Counted from the stretch's first letter, positions 42,831 to 52,811 are shown. The stretch: DNA of 64,000 bases from JAHIYU01 sp964476155 (GCA_964476155.1 CAYYYS010000011.1:1-64000), one strand, 5' to 3'. Notes: generated from the letters alone by a model not told the origin. Numbers and translations: made by a program.

Positions 42831-45800
42831 ATGAAGAACCGGGCCGCCGTCGTCTGCGGCGTGAGGAGGGATTTGAGGTTTGCTATGTACGGTCACGGCG
42901 CTGCGACGATAAACGTATCGTGCACCCTGTGCGCATGTCTGCTGATCGCCTCTTTCGTCGGCTGCGGCGGCGGAGATGAACGTGATATGCGTGGTGAGGA
43001 TATCCTCATCGGCGTTCCCCTCTCGGATGAATTGCGCCTCGAACTGGATGCGTCACGGTCGCGACTCACGGGCGGGCTCGGGACGATGACCCATGCCGCC
43101 GAACTCGAGACCTACGAAAGACTCAATGTCGACATCCAGCGCCCGGCCAGTCGCGAAGCCACCGGTGACGAGCTCTACGCCCTCTGGAAAGCCGATCCGG
43201 TCAACTTCTTCTGGATCGACCTGGCCGCGGGCTACAATTATCTGCTGCGCCGAAATGAAGATCGCAACACCATGTACGACCATCCGGCTCTGGCCGATGC
43301 CGACTCGCCCGTCGGGGCGTACGTGCGGGGTGCGCGATTCTATCGCTACGGATCGCGTGGTGAACACTACCGCCGCGCGGCCGATTCCGGGACCGGATTG
43401 CCTCCTCTGTCCGCGCTCTGGCTGGCGCGCAGATTGGCGATGATCGACAGCGACGAAGGGCGGCATCTCGAAGCCGTCCGCAAGCTTCTCGATCTGGTAT
43501 CCGAGGCCTGGGACATCGGCGGGGCCGGGCTGGCCCTCCACGTATGGCTCGCCGTCGACCAGACGTTGATGCGGGCGGATCGGTTGGATGATGCCCTGCA
43601 TGCCTCGTCCCACGCCATGGAGATCGCAGCCGCGCTGGGGTGCGGATACCGGGTCGTCCTGTGCCGGTTGCAGCAGGGAGATATCCTCGAGGCCAGACGT
43701 GAATACGCCGCGGCCGTGACCGTCTTCAAGTTGACCGCCGCCGAAGCCACTCGCCTGGATTTCCCTTGGCTGTTCACGCGGAGCATGAGCCGGGCCGCCG
43801 CCGTGTATGCCGAGCTCGGCGATCCGTCGGGTGCGCTCGCTTGTGATCTCGAGAGCATGAATCACTGCCTGGCCACAGCCGATTCACTGAATGCGCCGCG
43901 ACAGATGATGAATGTTTCCCATGACTTCCGTCTCATGGGACGGCTCGATTCAGCCCTCGTGTACCAGAAACGGGCCAGGCGCTGGGTCGATGCCTTTCGG
44001 GACAAGCGCAACAAGGCGGTGCTGCCGAGGCTGGAGGCGGAGTATTATTGCCATATCGGCCAGTACGAGATAGCCGACTCCCTCATGGCCATCGCTTCCG
44101 GCCGCGCGCAGGGTGCCAGCCTGATCCTGGACGAGGTCGAGTTGCTGCTGGCCCTGGTTCGTCAAGGACTGGAAGCGAGCCGCCCCGAAGTGGCCTATCG
44201 GGCGTTGGCCAGACTGGAGAACCTGCGCGACGTTATCTGCGATCAATGGCCTGACCAGAATCTGCGTTGTGACCTGGAGATACTCACGGCGGTCTTCCTG
44301 GGCCGGCAGGGCGAATTCCTGCCCGCGTTGCGTGCGCTGGACAGGGCCCGGGACGCGATACGGGAACACGGCGGCGAGGCGAAACTCTGGGAATATCATT
44401 GTTCGGCCGGCGAGTTGGCCCTGTTGCGCGAGGATCCGATCGCGGCCGAGGAGTCCTTTTCCCGATGCCTGGAGTTGGCCAGGAACAGCGGGTGGAAGGA
44501 AAAGGAAATGACCAGCCGATTCCATCTCGGCCAGGTCCTTCTGGACAACGACCGGAATCGAGAAGCCCGTGAGATGTTCGCCGCTTCCAGCTCGGATTCG
44601 GCCTTTGGCGGCCGGTTCCGCACACACATCTCATCATTGTTGATGATCGGACGATCCTACATGTTGGAGGGCCGTCCGGAGCTAGCCGCAACGTATCTAC
44701 AGGCGGGGTTGGCCCTTTGTACGCCCCGGTCGCCGGGTGATCTCCTTTCGAAGTTCCACCTGGAGTTCGGCAAGGCCCTGGCCGCCGTCGGACATGCGGC
44801 GGATGCGGAATCCCATCTGCTGGACGCTCGCAGGATAGCCGCCGGCAATATCGGGCAAGCGCACATCGCCGAATTGAAGAACCTGGGTTGGGACGTGAGG
44901 CGAGATGCGGCCGAGGCCCTGATCAGTCTCTACCTGGACCAGCCCCACCTGCTGGAGGGAGCGGATCCGGGCCGGGCCACCCTGGCTCTCGGCCGCGGTG
45001 CGGACCGTGCCGAAGCTGGCGACGAGACATTGTCCCTCTCCTTCCTCGTGGGACATGACCAGTCTTTCCGATGGCTTGTGGAGGGGGACGATGTACGCAT
45101 CGACACCATGCCGGGACGAGCGGAGCTGTCACGTCTGGTCTCACCCGTGATGACGGATATGCGGGCGTCGAACCGGGATGTGTCCCGGCAGGCCGCCCAC
45201 CGCCTGAGCGCCGTGCTGCTCGAAGGTGTTGGAGCGTTTTGGCCGAGGGACAGTCTCCTGTCCATATCGCCGGATGATCTGTTGCACATGCTGCCCTGGG
45301 CGGCCCTGCCCCTGCCCGACGACAGGAGCCAGGGGGAGGCGTCTTCGATCCTTTTGATCGACCACGGTCCCCTGCTGGTCCTGTACGAGGCGGTGGGTGG
45401 ATCGACCGGACGCCGCACGGAGCCCGCGGGAGCCCCGCCGACCGGAGATCTCCTGGCCATCGGGGTCGACGCCGGGATGGCCGACCGCGTCGAGCCGCTG
45501 CCCCGACTGCGCAATGCAGAAGCCGAAGCCCGGGCCGTGGCCGCCGCCTGGCGGGTCGGCGAATCGGTTCTGTGCACCGGTCAAAGCGCCGAGTGGACCG
45601 AGGCGTTGGCCGGCGGACTCGGCAGGTTCGGCGTCATACACATCGCTTCGCACGCGGTCGTCCATAGGGGCGCACCGGGCGAGGGCACCCTAAGATTGTC
45701 CGGAGCGCATGGATCCATGCCGCTCACCCTTTCATCCGTTCGTGAACTCGATCTGAATGCCGGATTGGTCTACTTGTCCTGCTGCGAAGCCGCCGGCAGT

Positions 45801-46055
45801 CGACCGCGGGCGGCGAGCGGCATGATGGATTTTGCGGGCGCATTCCTGGAGGCCGGAGCCCGGTCGGTCATCGCATCGACCATCGAGGTGGATGATGCCT
45901 CGTCGGCGAGACTGGCGGAGATATTCTATGACCAATGGCAAGGTGGATCGAGCAGCCCCGAAGCCCTGAAACATGCGATGCTCGGTCTGAGACGTGAATC
46001 GGCCGAGTGGCGACATCCGTATTTCTGGGCGTTCTATAGGGTCATCTCAAGATGA
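42831..46055 (+). CDS. TPR-CHAT (caspase-like) lipoprotein
   Basis: 1074 residues from ATG 42831; ATG 42885 (18 residues shorter) is as likely. The N-terminus has a lipoprotein-type signal, CLLIASFVGCGGG. Residues about 190-740 are TPR-like helix pairs (ALHVWLAVDQTLMRADRLDD, ALACDLESMNHCLATADSLN, LLMIGRSYMLEGRPELAATY). Residues about 780-1074 are a CHAT domain: DDLLHMLPWAALPLPDD, then VIHIASHAVVHRG (likely catalytic His941), VYLSCCEAAGSR (likely Cys985), FAGAFLEAGARSVIASTIEV and HPYFWAFYRVI. The His-Cys pair is intact. Being exported and divergent from an ECF sigma/anti-sigma pair suggests a peptidase that acts on the envelope or on the anti-sigma. Confidence 0.85.
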   Translation: MKNRAAVVCGVRRDLRFAMYGHGAATINVSCTLCACLLIASFVGCGGGDERDMRGEDILIGVPLSDELRLELDASRSRLTGGLGTMTHAAELETYERLNVDIQRPASREATGDELYALWKADPVNFFWIDLAAGYNYLLRRNEDRNTMYDHPALADADSPVGAYVRGARFYRYGSRGEHYRRAADSGTGLPPLSALWLARRLAMIDSDEGRHLEAVRKLLDLVSEAWDIGGAGLALHVWLAVDQTLMRADRLDDALHASSHAMEIAAALGCGYRVVLCRLQQGDILEARREYAAAVTVFKLTAAEATRLDFPWLFTRSMSRAAAVYAELGDPSGALACDLESMNHCLATADSLNAPRQMMNVSHDFRLMGRLDSALVYQKRARRWVDAFRDKRNKAVLPRLEAEYYCHIGQYEIADSLMAIASGRAQGASLILDEVELLLALVRQGLEASRPEVAYRALARLENLRDVICDQWPDQNLRCDLEILTAVFLGRQGEFLPALRALDRARDAIREHGGEAKLWEYHCSAGELALLREDPIAAEESFSRCLELARNSGWKEKEMTSRFHLGQVLLDNDRNREAREMFAASSSDSAFGGRFRTHISSLLMIGRSYMLEGRPELAATYLQAGLALCTPRSPGDLLSKFHLEFGKALAAVGHAADAESHLLDARRIAAGNIGQAHIAELKNLGWDVRRDAAEALISLYLDQPHLLEGADPGRATLALGRGADRAEAGDETLSLSFLVGHDQSFRWLVEGDDVRIDTMPGRAELSRLVSPVMTDMRASNRDVSRQAAHRLSAVLLEGVGAFWPRDSLLSISPDDLLHMLPWAALPLPDDRSQGEASSILLIDHGPLLVLYEAVGGSTGRRTEPAGAPPTGDLLAIGVDAGMADRVEPLPRLRNAEAEARAVAAAWRVGESVLCTGQSAEWTEALAGGLGRFGVIHIASHAVVHRGAPGEGTLRLSGAHGSMPLTLSSVRELDLNAGLVYLSCCEAAGSRPRAASGMMDFAGAFLEAGARSVIASTIEVDDASSARLAEIFYDQWQGGSSSPEALKHAMLGLRRESAEWRHPYFWAFYRVISR

Positions 46056-46076
46056 CGACGGTCGTTGATCGTCCTG

Positions 46077-46715
46077 CTACCACATCTTGCCGTTTTCCAC
46101 TCCCCACCGCGAGAAATGTATGGTCTGGAACTTGACGCGTCGGGGATGGTGCGGATCCATGGGAATCATCATGAAGTCCGTGTACCAGTATTCGGCTCTG
46201 TCTCCCGGTTCGACCGAGCCGGAGCGATGCATGCAGAATACCGCATAATAATCCCAGCGGGGACGAAGCCACGGGGGATAGTGCACTTCGACGGTCACCT
46301 TTTCGCGAAACTTTATGTCCGGCTCCATCTTGAAAACGGCCGGCGCCTTCGTGTAGGCGTTGGCGTTGGCGTTGACGGGGACATGTAGGGAGACTTCGAC
46401 GGGTTCCCTGCCCGGTATCGCGCCTGGCGGGAAGGTCATCGAGAAGGTGTATTCTTCGCCCCAAGACGGGTAGGTGGTTCTCAACTCACCGCCCCGTACC
46501 GGATCGATCATCGCGGTCGCCACGGCATAGGTTGCGTTCTCACTCGCCAGCCATAGGTCGCGGATGTAACTGCTCTTCTGCGGCTCATCTCCAGGCGGGG
46601 AAGCGAGCTCGCGTGTTTGGTCGTCGACGGCGGGTTCGGTAGGCCCTTCAATGCAGGAACTCATCGTCAGTACGAAGATCGTCAGAACGACAAACAGTAA
46701 AATAGTGTGTCTCAT
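46077..46715 (-). CDS. lipoprotein of unknown function
   Basis: 212 residues. Signal with lipobox MSSC at about residue 21. The mature part begins with a Pro/Asp-rich linker, then a beta-rich domain (ELRTTYPSWGEEYTFSMTFP then PGAIPGREPVEVSLHV) that recalls ZU5-like modules, and VEVHYPPWLRPRWDYYAVFC. No catalytic motif. It converges with the CHAT gene, 21 bases apart, and may belong to the same envelope set. Family unknown. Confidence 0.65.
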   Translation of the reverse strand: MRHTILLFVVLTIFVLTMSSCIEGPTEPAVDDQTRELASPPGDEPQKSSYIRDLWLASENATYAVATAMIDPVRGGELRTTYPSWGEEYTFSMTFPPGAIPGREPVEVSLHVPVNANANAYTKAPAVFKMEPDIKFREKVTVEVHYPPWLRPRWDYYAVFCMHRSGSVEPGDRAEYWYTDFMMIPMDPHHPRRVKFQTIHFSRWGVENGKMW

Positions 46716-46902
46716 AGTGTCCCCCTACTCTCCTCTGGTTAGAGATGCGAATGCCAGGACAGGTCGCTGCTCTCTGACCCGAATCTCACCTTACCGCGCA
46801 ATTGCGCCGCAGGTCAATCGCCGCTTCTCGACCCTGGACGTTATTGGACGAACATGTAATGCCGGGCTTTGTGAAAAAAAATGATGGATGTGCCCATGTG
46901 CT

Positions 46903-47200
46903 TGGGAAGAGGGTTTGCCGCGCGCCTACGACCACGGCACCTGGCAATGCAACGCCGCCGATCCCTACGCGGCAACCGGATGTCGCCTGCCGACGGAAGC
47001 CGAGTGGGAGTATGCCTGCCGTGCCGGAACACAGTCGCCTTTCAATACGGGCGACTGCCTCGGCGCGGGTACGGAAGCGAATTACAGCGGGTACATTCCC
47101 TACCAGGGGTGTCCTGTCGGTGTCAACGTGGGCTGGACCGTTCCGGTTTGGCTACTTCCCGAACAGCAAGGGCCGCCTCCACGGCTTCCGGCCCGTGAGG
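46903..47200 (+). pseudogene. remnant of a formylglycine-generating-enzyme-like (SUMF1) protein
   Basis: The frame gives YDHGTWQCNAADPYAATG, CRLPTEAEWEYACRAGTQ, FNTGDCLGAGTEANYSG and VGWTVPV, the middle of FGE-sulfatase domains of secreted bacterial proteins. One extra T in 47147-47149 shifts the frame; without it the reading continues VPVGYFPNSKGR, as expected. The N-terminal part and the C-terminal WEWC core are missing. The 46716-46902 stretch before it has no gene I can support. Confidence 0.75.
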
Positions 47201-47214
47201 ACGGCCTTCTCTGG

Positions 47215-47254
47215 ACGCGGCCCGGCGCCTGGTCTGCAGGGCGCCGGGCCGCGT
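47215..47254. other. 15-bp perfect hairpin
   Basis: ACGCGGCCCGGCGCC at 47215-47229 pairs with 47240-47254 around a 10-base loop. No T run follows. It closes the FGE-like remnant and precedes icmF by 101 bases, so it may be a terminator of the former gene. Confidence 0.6.
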
Positions 47255-47355
47255 TGCGCACCATCTGCATCCATGCTATCCTCCGCCCGGTTTACTCGTC
47301 TCGCCGCCCGTTCGGATCCTGGTGCCGCTATATGCCGATTGAAAGGTCTTCATCG

Positions 47356-50300
47356 ATGTCCGACTGTTACCAGCCCGTCAACCACGTCCGCATCGTAACC
47401 GCCGCCTCCCTCTTCGACGGCCACGACGCGTCCATCAACATCATGCGCCGCATCCTGCAGCGCGGCGGCGCCGAGGTGATCCACCTGGGCCACAACGTGT
47501 CGGTGCGCGACATCGTGAACTGCGCCATCCAGGAGGACGCCCAGGGCATCGCCATCACTTCGTACCAGGGCGGTCATCTCGAATTCCTGAAGTACATGCA
47601 CGACCTGCTCGCCGAGGCCGGCGCGAACGTGAAGATCTACGGCGGCGGCGGCGGCTGTATCCTGCCCGACGAGATCGACGAGCTGCACGCATACGGCATC
47701 GACCGCATCTTCTCGCCGGACGACGGGCGCACGCTGGGGCTGCAGGGCATGATCGACATCGTCATGAAGGGCTGCGACTTTCCGACTGTCACCGAGGCCG
47801 ACACGTCGCTGCTCGACAGCGTCGCCGAGCGCGACGACCAGGCCATCGCCCGCACGATCACCCTGGCCGAGACCCTGCCCGTACCGTACGAGACCCTGGC
47901 GCCGCGCATCGCCGAGTTGTCCGCCGGTCGCACGATCCCCGTGCTGGGTGTCACCGGCACCGGCGGCGCGGGGAAGTCCTCGCTGGTCGACGAACTGGTG
48001 CGCCGCTTCCTGAACGACACCGAAGACAAGACCGTCGCGGTGGTCAGCGTCGATCCCAGCAAGCGGCGCAGCGGCGGCGCGTTGCTGGGCGACCGCATCC
48101 GCATGAACGCCATCGGCGATTCGCGCTGCTATATGCGCTCGCTCGCCACGCGCCAGTCGAACCTCGCGCTGAGCAAATACGTGCGCCAGAGCATCGAGGT
48201 GTGCAAGGCCGCCGGCTACGACCTGGTCATCGTGGAGACCTCGGGCATCGGCCAGAGCGACACCGAGATCACCGAGCACAGCGACGTGGCCCTCTACGTG
48301 ATGACCGCCGAATACGGCGCCCAGACCCAGCTCGAGAAGATCGACATGCTCGACTTCGCCGACGTCATCGCCATCAACAAGTTCGACCATCGCGGTTCGC
48401 AGGACGCCATGCGCGACGTGCGCAAGCAGTACAAGCGTAATCACGACCTGTTCGCGGCCGGCGACGAAGACCTGCCGGTCTACGGCACCATCGCCAGCCA
48501 GTTCAACGATCCCGGCATGAACGCCCTGTACGCCAAGCTCCTGCTGACGATAGGGGAGAAGACCGGCATCGAGTTCCCCACCGACCTCTCGCCGGACACG
48601 CACATCACCGACCGCCACTTCGTGATTCCGCCCGAACGCGTGCGCTACCTGGCGGAGATCGCCGAGCACAGCGAACGCTACAACGGCTGGGTGGACGAGC
48701 AATGCGGGATCGCCCGCAAGCTCTACCAGTTGCGCGGCGTCATCGCCGATCAGCGCGGGGAGGCGGTGACCGGCGTTGGCGAACCGCTGGCAATCGACAA
48801 CGGCGATCCCCTGGTCGCCCGCTACACCGACCTGCTCCAGCACCTCGACGCCGACTGCCTGAAGTCCCTGCAGGCCTGGCCCGAGACGGTCGCCTGCTAC
48901 GAGGCCGACACCTTTTCCTTCAAGGTGCGCGACAAGGTCATCGAACAGGATCTCTGTTCCCGGTCGCTCAGCGGTACGCGTCTGCCCAAGGTCTCGCTAC
49001 CGCGCTACCGGGACTGGGGCGATATCCTGCGCTGGCTGCTTACCGAGAATGCGCCCGGCTATTTCCCCTTCGCGGCGGGCGTCTTCCCACTCAAGCGGCA
49101 GGGCGAGGATCCGACCCGCATGTTCGCCGGCGAAGGCGGCCCCGAGCGCACCAACCGCCGCTTTCATTACGTCTCCTACGGCATGCCCGCCAAGCGCCTG
49201 TCGACCGCTTTCGATTCGGTTACCCTGTACGGCGAGGACCCCGACCGCCGGCCTGATATTTTTGGCAAGATCGGCAACTCGGGCGTGTCGATCTGCACCG
49301 TCGACGACGCCAAGAAGCTTTATTCCGGTTACGACCTGACCTGCCCCAAGACCAGCGTCTCGATGACCATCAACGGGCCCGCGCCCATGGTTCTCGGTTT
49401 CTTCATGAACGCGGCGATCGACCAGAGCTGCGAGAAATGGATCCGCGAGCAGGGGCAGGCGGACGAGGTGGAGAAGAAGATCGCGGCGATCTATGCCGAG
49501 CGCGGCATGATACGTCCCTGCTACGACGGCGACCTGCCACGCGGCAACGACGGCCTGGGGTTGATGCTGCTCGGCGTCAGCGGCGACGAGGTTCTCGACG
49601 CCGAAACCTACGCTCGCATCAAGGCCGACACGCTGAAGTCCGTGCGCGGTACCGTCCAGGCCGACATCCTCAAGGAGGACCAGGCCCAGAACACCTGTAT
49701 CTTCAGCACCGAGTTCGCCCTGCGCATGATGGGCGACATCCAGGCCTTCTTCATCGACCGGGGCGTGCGCAACTTCTACTCGGTGTCGATCAGCGGCTAC
49801 CACATCGCCGAGGCCGGCGCGAACCCCATCAGTCAGACGGCGTTTACCCTGGCAAACGGCTTCACCTTCGTGGAGTACTATCTGTCGCGCGGCATGAAGA
49901 TCGACGACTTCGCGCCCAACCTCTCCTTCTTTTTCAGCAATGGACTCGACCCCGAATACACGGTCATCGGCCGCGTCGCGCGCCGCATCTGGTCGAAGGC
50001 CATCAAGCTCATGTACGGCGGCAACGAACGCAGCCAGAAGCTCAAGTACCACATCCAGACCAGCGGCCGCTCGTTGCACGCCCAGGAGATCGCCTTCAAC
50101 GACATCCGCACCACGCTGCAGGGCCTGTCGGCGATCTACGACAACTGCAACAGCCTGCACACCAACGCCTACGACGAGGCCATCACCACGCCGACCGAAG
50201 AGAGCGTGCGCCGCGCCATGGCCATCCAGCTGATCATCAACAAGGAGCTGGGACTCGCGAAGAACGAGAACCCGCTGCAGGGCGCGTTCATCGTCGAGGA

Positions 50301-50745
50301 GCTGACCGACCTGGTGGAAGAGGCGGTGTTGTCGGAGTTCCGCAGCATCAGCGAACGCGGCGGCGTGCTCGGCGCCATGGAGCGCATGTACCAGCGCACC
50401 AAGATCCAGGAAGAGTCGCTGCTCTACGAGCACAAGAAGCACAACGGCGAGCTGCCCATCGTGGGCGTCAACACCTACCTCGATCCCAACGGCTCGCCGA
50501 CCCTGGTGCCCGACGAGGTCATCCGCTCCACACCCGAGGAGAAGGAGTTCGCCATCTCGTCGCTGGAGGCTTTCCATGGTCGCAACGCCGACCGTGCGGC
50601 CGACACCCTGTCGCGTCTGCAGGACGCGGCCACCCGCCACGACAATATATTTGCCGAGATGATGGAAGCGTGCAAAGTGTGTTCGCTGGGTCAGATTTCC
50701 ACCGCGCTCTATCGCGTGGGTGGGCAGTACCGGCGGAACATGTAA
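47356..50745 (+). CDS. icmF: fused isobutyryl-CoA mutase (IcmF)
   Basis: 1129 residues from ATG 47356 (GAAAGG upstream). IcmF interconverts isobutyryl-CoA and n-butyryl-CoA with adenosylcobalamin. Three domains on one chain are visible: B12 domain 1-135 with DGHD at 21-24 (cobalt ligand His23); MeaI-type G-protein chaperone with P-loop GVTGTGGAGKSS at 198-209 and NKFDHRG; and the mutase barrel from about 560 with FPFAAGVFPLKRQG, DPTRMFAGEGGPERTNRRF, YGMPAKRLSTAFDSVTLYGED and TSVSMTINGPAP. Order B12-GTPase-mutase is that of IcmF, not of MCM. It probably feeds butyryl-CoA to Ptb/Buk or the reverse. Confidence 0.95.
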   Translation: MSDCYQPVNHVRIVTAASLFDGHDASINIMRRILQRGGAEVIHLGHNVSVRDIVNCAIQEDAQGIAITSYQGGHLEFLKYMHDLLAEAGANVKIYGGGGGCILPDEIDELHAYGIDRIFSPDDGRTLGLQGMIDIVMKGCDFPTVTEADTSLLDSVAERDDQAIARTITLAETLPVPYETLAPRIAELSAGRTIPVLGVTGTGGAGKSSLVDELVRRFLNDTEDKTVAVVSVDPSKRRSGGALLGDRIRMNAIGDSRCYMRSLATRQSNLALSKYVRQSIEVCKAAGYDLVIVETSGIGQSDTEITEHSDVALYVMTAEYGAQTQLEKIDMLDFADVIAINKFDHRGSQDAMRDVRKQYKRNHDLFAAGDEDLPVYGTIASQFNDPGMNALYAKLLLTIGEKTGIEFPTDLSPDTHITDRHFVIPPERVRYLAEIAEHSERYNGWVDEQCGIARKLYQLRGVIADQRGEAVTGVGEPLAIDNGDPLVARYTDLLQHLDADCLKSLQAWPETVACYEADTFSFKVRDKVIEQDLCSRSLSGTRLPKVSLPRYRDWGDILRWLLTENAPGYFPFAAGVFPLKRQGEDPTRMFAGEGGPERTNRRFHYVSYGMPAKRLSTAFDSVTLYGEDPDRRPDIFGKIGNSGVSICTVDDAKKLYSGYDLTCPKTSVSMTINGPAPMVLGFFMNAAIDQSCEKWIREQGQADEVEKKIAAIYAERGMIRPCYDGDLPRGNDGLGLMLLGVSGDEVLDAETYARIKADTLKSVRGTVQADILKEDQAQNTCIFSTEFALRMMGDIQAFFIDRGVRNFYSVSISGYHIAEAGANPISQTAFTLANGFTFVEYYLSRGMKIDDFAPNLSFFFSNGLDPEYTVIGRVARRIWSKAIKLMYGGNERSQKLKYHIQTSGRSLHAQEIAFNDIRTTLQGLSAIYDNCNSLHTNAYDEAITTPTEESVRRAMAIQLIINKELGLAKNENPLQGAFIVEELTDLVEEAVLSEFRSISERGGVLGAMERMYQRTKIQEESLLYEHKKHNGELPIVGVNTYLDPNGSPTLVPDEVIRSTPEEKEFAISSLEAFHGRNADRAADTLSRLQDAATRHDNIFAEMMEACKVCSLGQISTALYRVGGQYRRNM

Positions 50746-50749
50746 CGCC

Positions 50750-52810
50750 ATGGACGGTGCACGACGCTTCGACCGTCTCTTCCCGCTGGTCTACGCCGTC
50801 GTCTACGTCGCCGCCGCTCTCGCCATCCAGCTGGCCTGGTTCCCCATCGGCGACCTCGGCACCGAGTCCGACTTCTACGGCGACTTCGTCATCGCCGCCC
50901 AACGCCTGTGGGCCGGCGAGTTCACCGTGCAGAACTATCCCTTCAAGGGGCCGATCTACTCGTTCGCCCTGACCGGCGTGTACGCCGTGGTGTCTCTGCT
51001 CGACGGCGACTGGTATCGCAGCGGTGTCATTCTGAACCTGATTTGCGCCGCGGCCTTCATCGTACTCAACTATCGGCTGCTGCTGCGCGGCTTCGGCCGG
51101 CGAGCCGCCGTCTGCGCGACCGTCGGCACGTCACTGGTTTTCGAGATGTTCCTGCACGCGCACAAGGCGACGTCGGATCTGCTCTTCCTGTTGCTCTGCA
51201 CTCTCGCGGTCGAACGGCTGAGCGCCCGCGGCTGGACGTGGCGGCGACTCGCGCTGGCCGGTGCCCTGGGCGGTCTGGCGTTCCTGACCCGTTACAACGG
51301 CCTGATCGTACCGCTGGCGGGTTTTCTGATCGTGCTGGTCGTGAACCGGGATCGTCGATCATGGCGACCTCGCCTGCTCGGCGCCGCCGCGCATCTGGCG
51401 GGATTCCTGATCGTGATCGCGCCCTGGTACGCGGTCAACTACGCGGAGACCGGGCGCCTGCTGGCCACCCGGGGATTGCAGAACATCTTCGTCGAGGAAC
51501 TGCACGACGCGTCTGTCGCAGCCGCGGCTCCCGAAACTCTGGCCGACGTTATCCGCCACGACCCCGGCCGGGTCGCCGGTCGCTATCTGGCCAACGTTCC
51601 CGATCATCTGCGCCGGGACCTTGGCGACAGCCTCAACGGTCATCTCACGATCCTGCTCGTCCTCGGTGTCTCGCGTCTACTGTTATTCCCACCGCGCCGC
51701 CGTCATTGGGCGTTCCTGGTGTTTCCGCTGCTCTACTTCCTGGCCATGTGCGCGGTCTACTACCAGCCGCGTTTCACGTTCGCGGCATGGCCCGGCTGGT
51801 TCGTGCTGGGCTTCGCGGTGCTGGCTGGCGACGGTGTGAACCGGCCCGGACGTTTGGGTGAACGACTCATGGGCGCCCTGTCATGGCACCCGCCCCGTGC
51901 TACGGGATTCGTCCTGCTCTCGGTTGTCGCGCTGACCGTCTTCACCCTGCAGATCAGCGATATCGTGATCGCCGAGCGGGAATACCACCGTCGCCTGCCC
52001 CGTTTCGCCCTGGATCTGGCGCCCGAGTTGAAGCGCCTCGCCGGGGGCGAGGCGGACGTCGTGCTCATGGCCCGCAAACCCCATCTGGCCCATTACGCGG
52101 GGATGACCTATCTGCAGTATCCGCCGGTCCTCGGCGACGCCGATGACTTTCTCGACTTCGCGTCGGTCGGCGGCGTCCGCTTCGTCGTCGTCGGTCCGGT
52201 GGAACGGGGGCACTATCCCGAGCGTCTCTACCTGACGGAATTGTCGCGCTACGCCGGCGTGGAGCGTGTCTATCACGACGACGAGACGACGGTCTACGAA
52301 CTCGATCCCGACCTGGACGCTGCGACTCCGGTGATCAACGAGGTCACCGTCGATCTGGAGCGTCGTCTCACCGAAGCCAGGATTGCCGGCGCGCCGATAC
52401 CCATCTTCCAGCTCAACGTTCTCGCCGCCGAAGCCCGTGCCAGGGACGGCGACTGGGAAACCGCGGCCGAGCACCTCGAGTCCGGCCTGGCCGCCTTGCC
52501 CGCGAGCGACCAACTCGAAGCCCGCAAGGCCATCGCCTCTGCCCTGCTCAATCTTGCCCGGACCTATTTGAAGCTCGGCCGCAACGCCGAGGGGATTGCC
52601 CTGCTCGAGCCGGCCCTGCGCGAGATAGCCGCGACCCTCACACCGGGACATCTGGCCAATGCCCAGGCGTGTCTGGCGCGTTTGTACGAGCATCTGGGGA
52701 ATCTCGATGAGGCGGAGCGATATCTGTCACAGGCGCACAATCAATATCTCACCGCCGGCGAGCCTGAGCGGGCCGCCGACATGCGTCGCCATCTGGAATC
52801 GTTGCGCTGA
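50750..52810 (+). CDS. membrane glycosyltransferase (GT39/ArnT-like) with C-terminal TPRs
   Basis: 686 residues. Residues 1-430 hold about ten membrane helices with GTESDFYGDFVIAAQRLWAG near residue 36, the Asp-rich first loop expected in GT-C enzymes (catalytic Asp), and LGGLAFLTRYNGLIVPLAGF. Such enzymes move a sugar from a lipid carrier to protein or lipid. Residues about 555-686 form two or three TPR-like repeats (AEHLESGLAALPASDQ, NLARTYLKLGRNAEGIALLE, CLARLYEHLGNLDEAERYL). Four bases follow the icmF stop, so it may be cotranscribed, although no functional link is obvious. Confidence 0.82.
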   Translation: MDGARRFDRLFPLVYAVVYVAAALAIQLAWFPIGDLGTESDFYGDFVIAAQRLWAGEFTVQNYPFKGPIYSFALTGVYAVVSLLDGDWYRSGVILNLICAAAFIVLNYRLLLRGFGRRAAVCATVGTSLVFEMFLHAHKATSDLLFLLLCTLAVERLSARGWTWRRLALAGALGGLAFLTRYNGLIVPLAGFLIVLVVNRDRRSWRPRLLGAAAHLAGFLIVIAPWYAVNYAETGRLLATRGLQNIFVEELHDASVAAAAPETLADVIRHDPGRVAGRYLANVPDHLRRDLGDSLNGHLTILLVLGVSRLLLFPPRRRHWAFLVFPLLYFLAMCAVYYQPRFTFAAWPGWFVLGFAVLAGDGVNRPGRLGERLMGALSWHPPRATGFVLLSVVALTVFTLQISDIVIAEREYHRRLPRFALDLAPELKRLAGGEADVVLMARKPHLAHYAGMTYLQYPPVLGDADDFLDFASVGGVRFVVVGPVERGHYPERLYLTELSRYAGVERVYHDDETTVYELDPDLDAATPVINEVTVDLERRLTEARIAGAPIPIFQLNVLAAEARARDGDWETAAEHLESGLAALPASDQLEARKAIASALLNLARTYLKLGRNAEGIALLEPALREIAATLTPGHLANAQACLARLYEHLGNLDEAERYLSQAHNQYLTAGEPERAADMRRHLESLR

Positions 52811-52811
52811 T

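Noticed and set aside
47350..50751. Two long minus-strand open frames opposite icmF
   Set aside because: Antisense shadows of an unmistakable IcmF; Val/Asp/Gln-rich with no domain.
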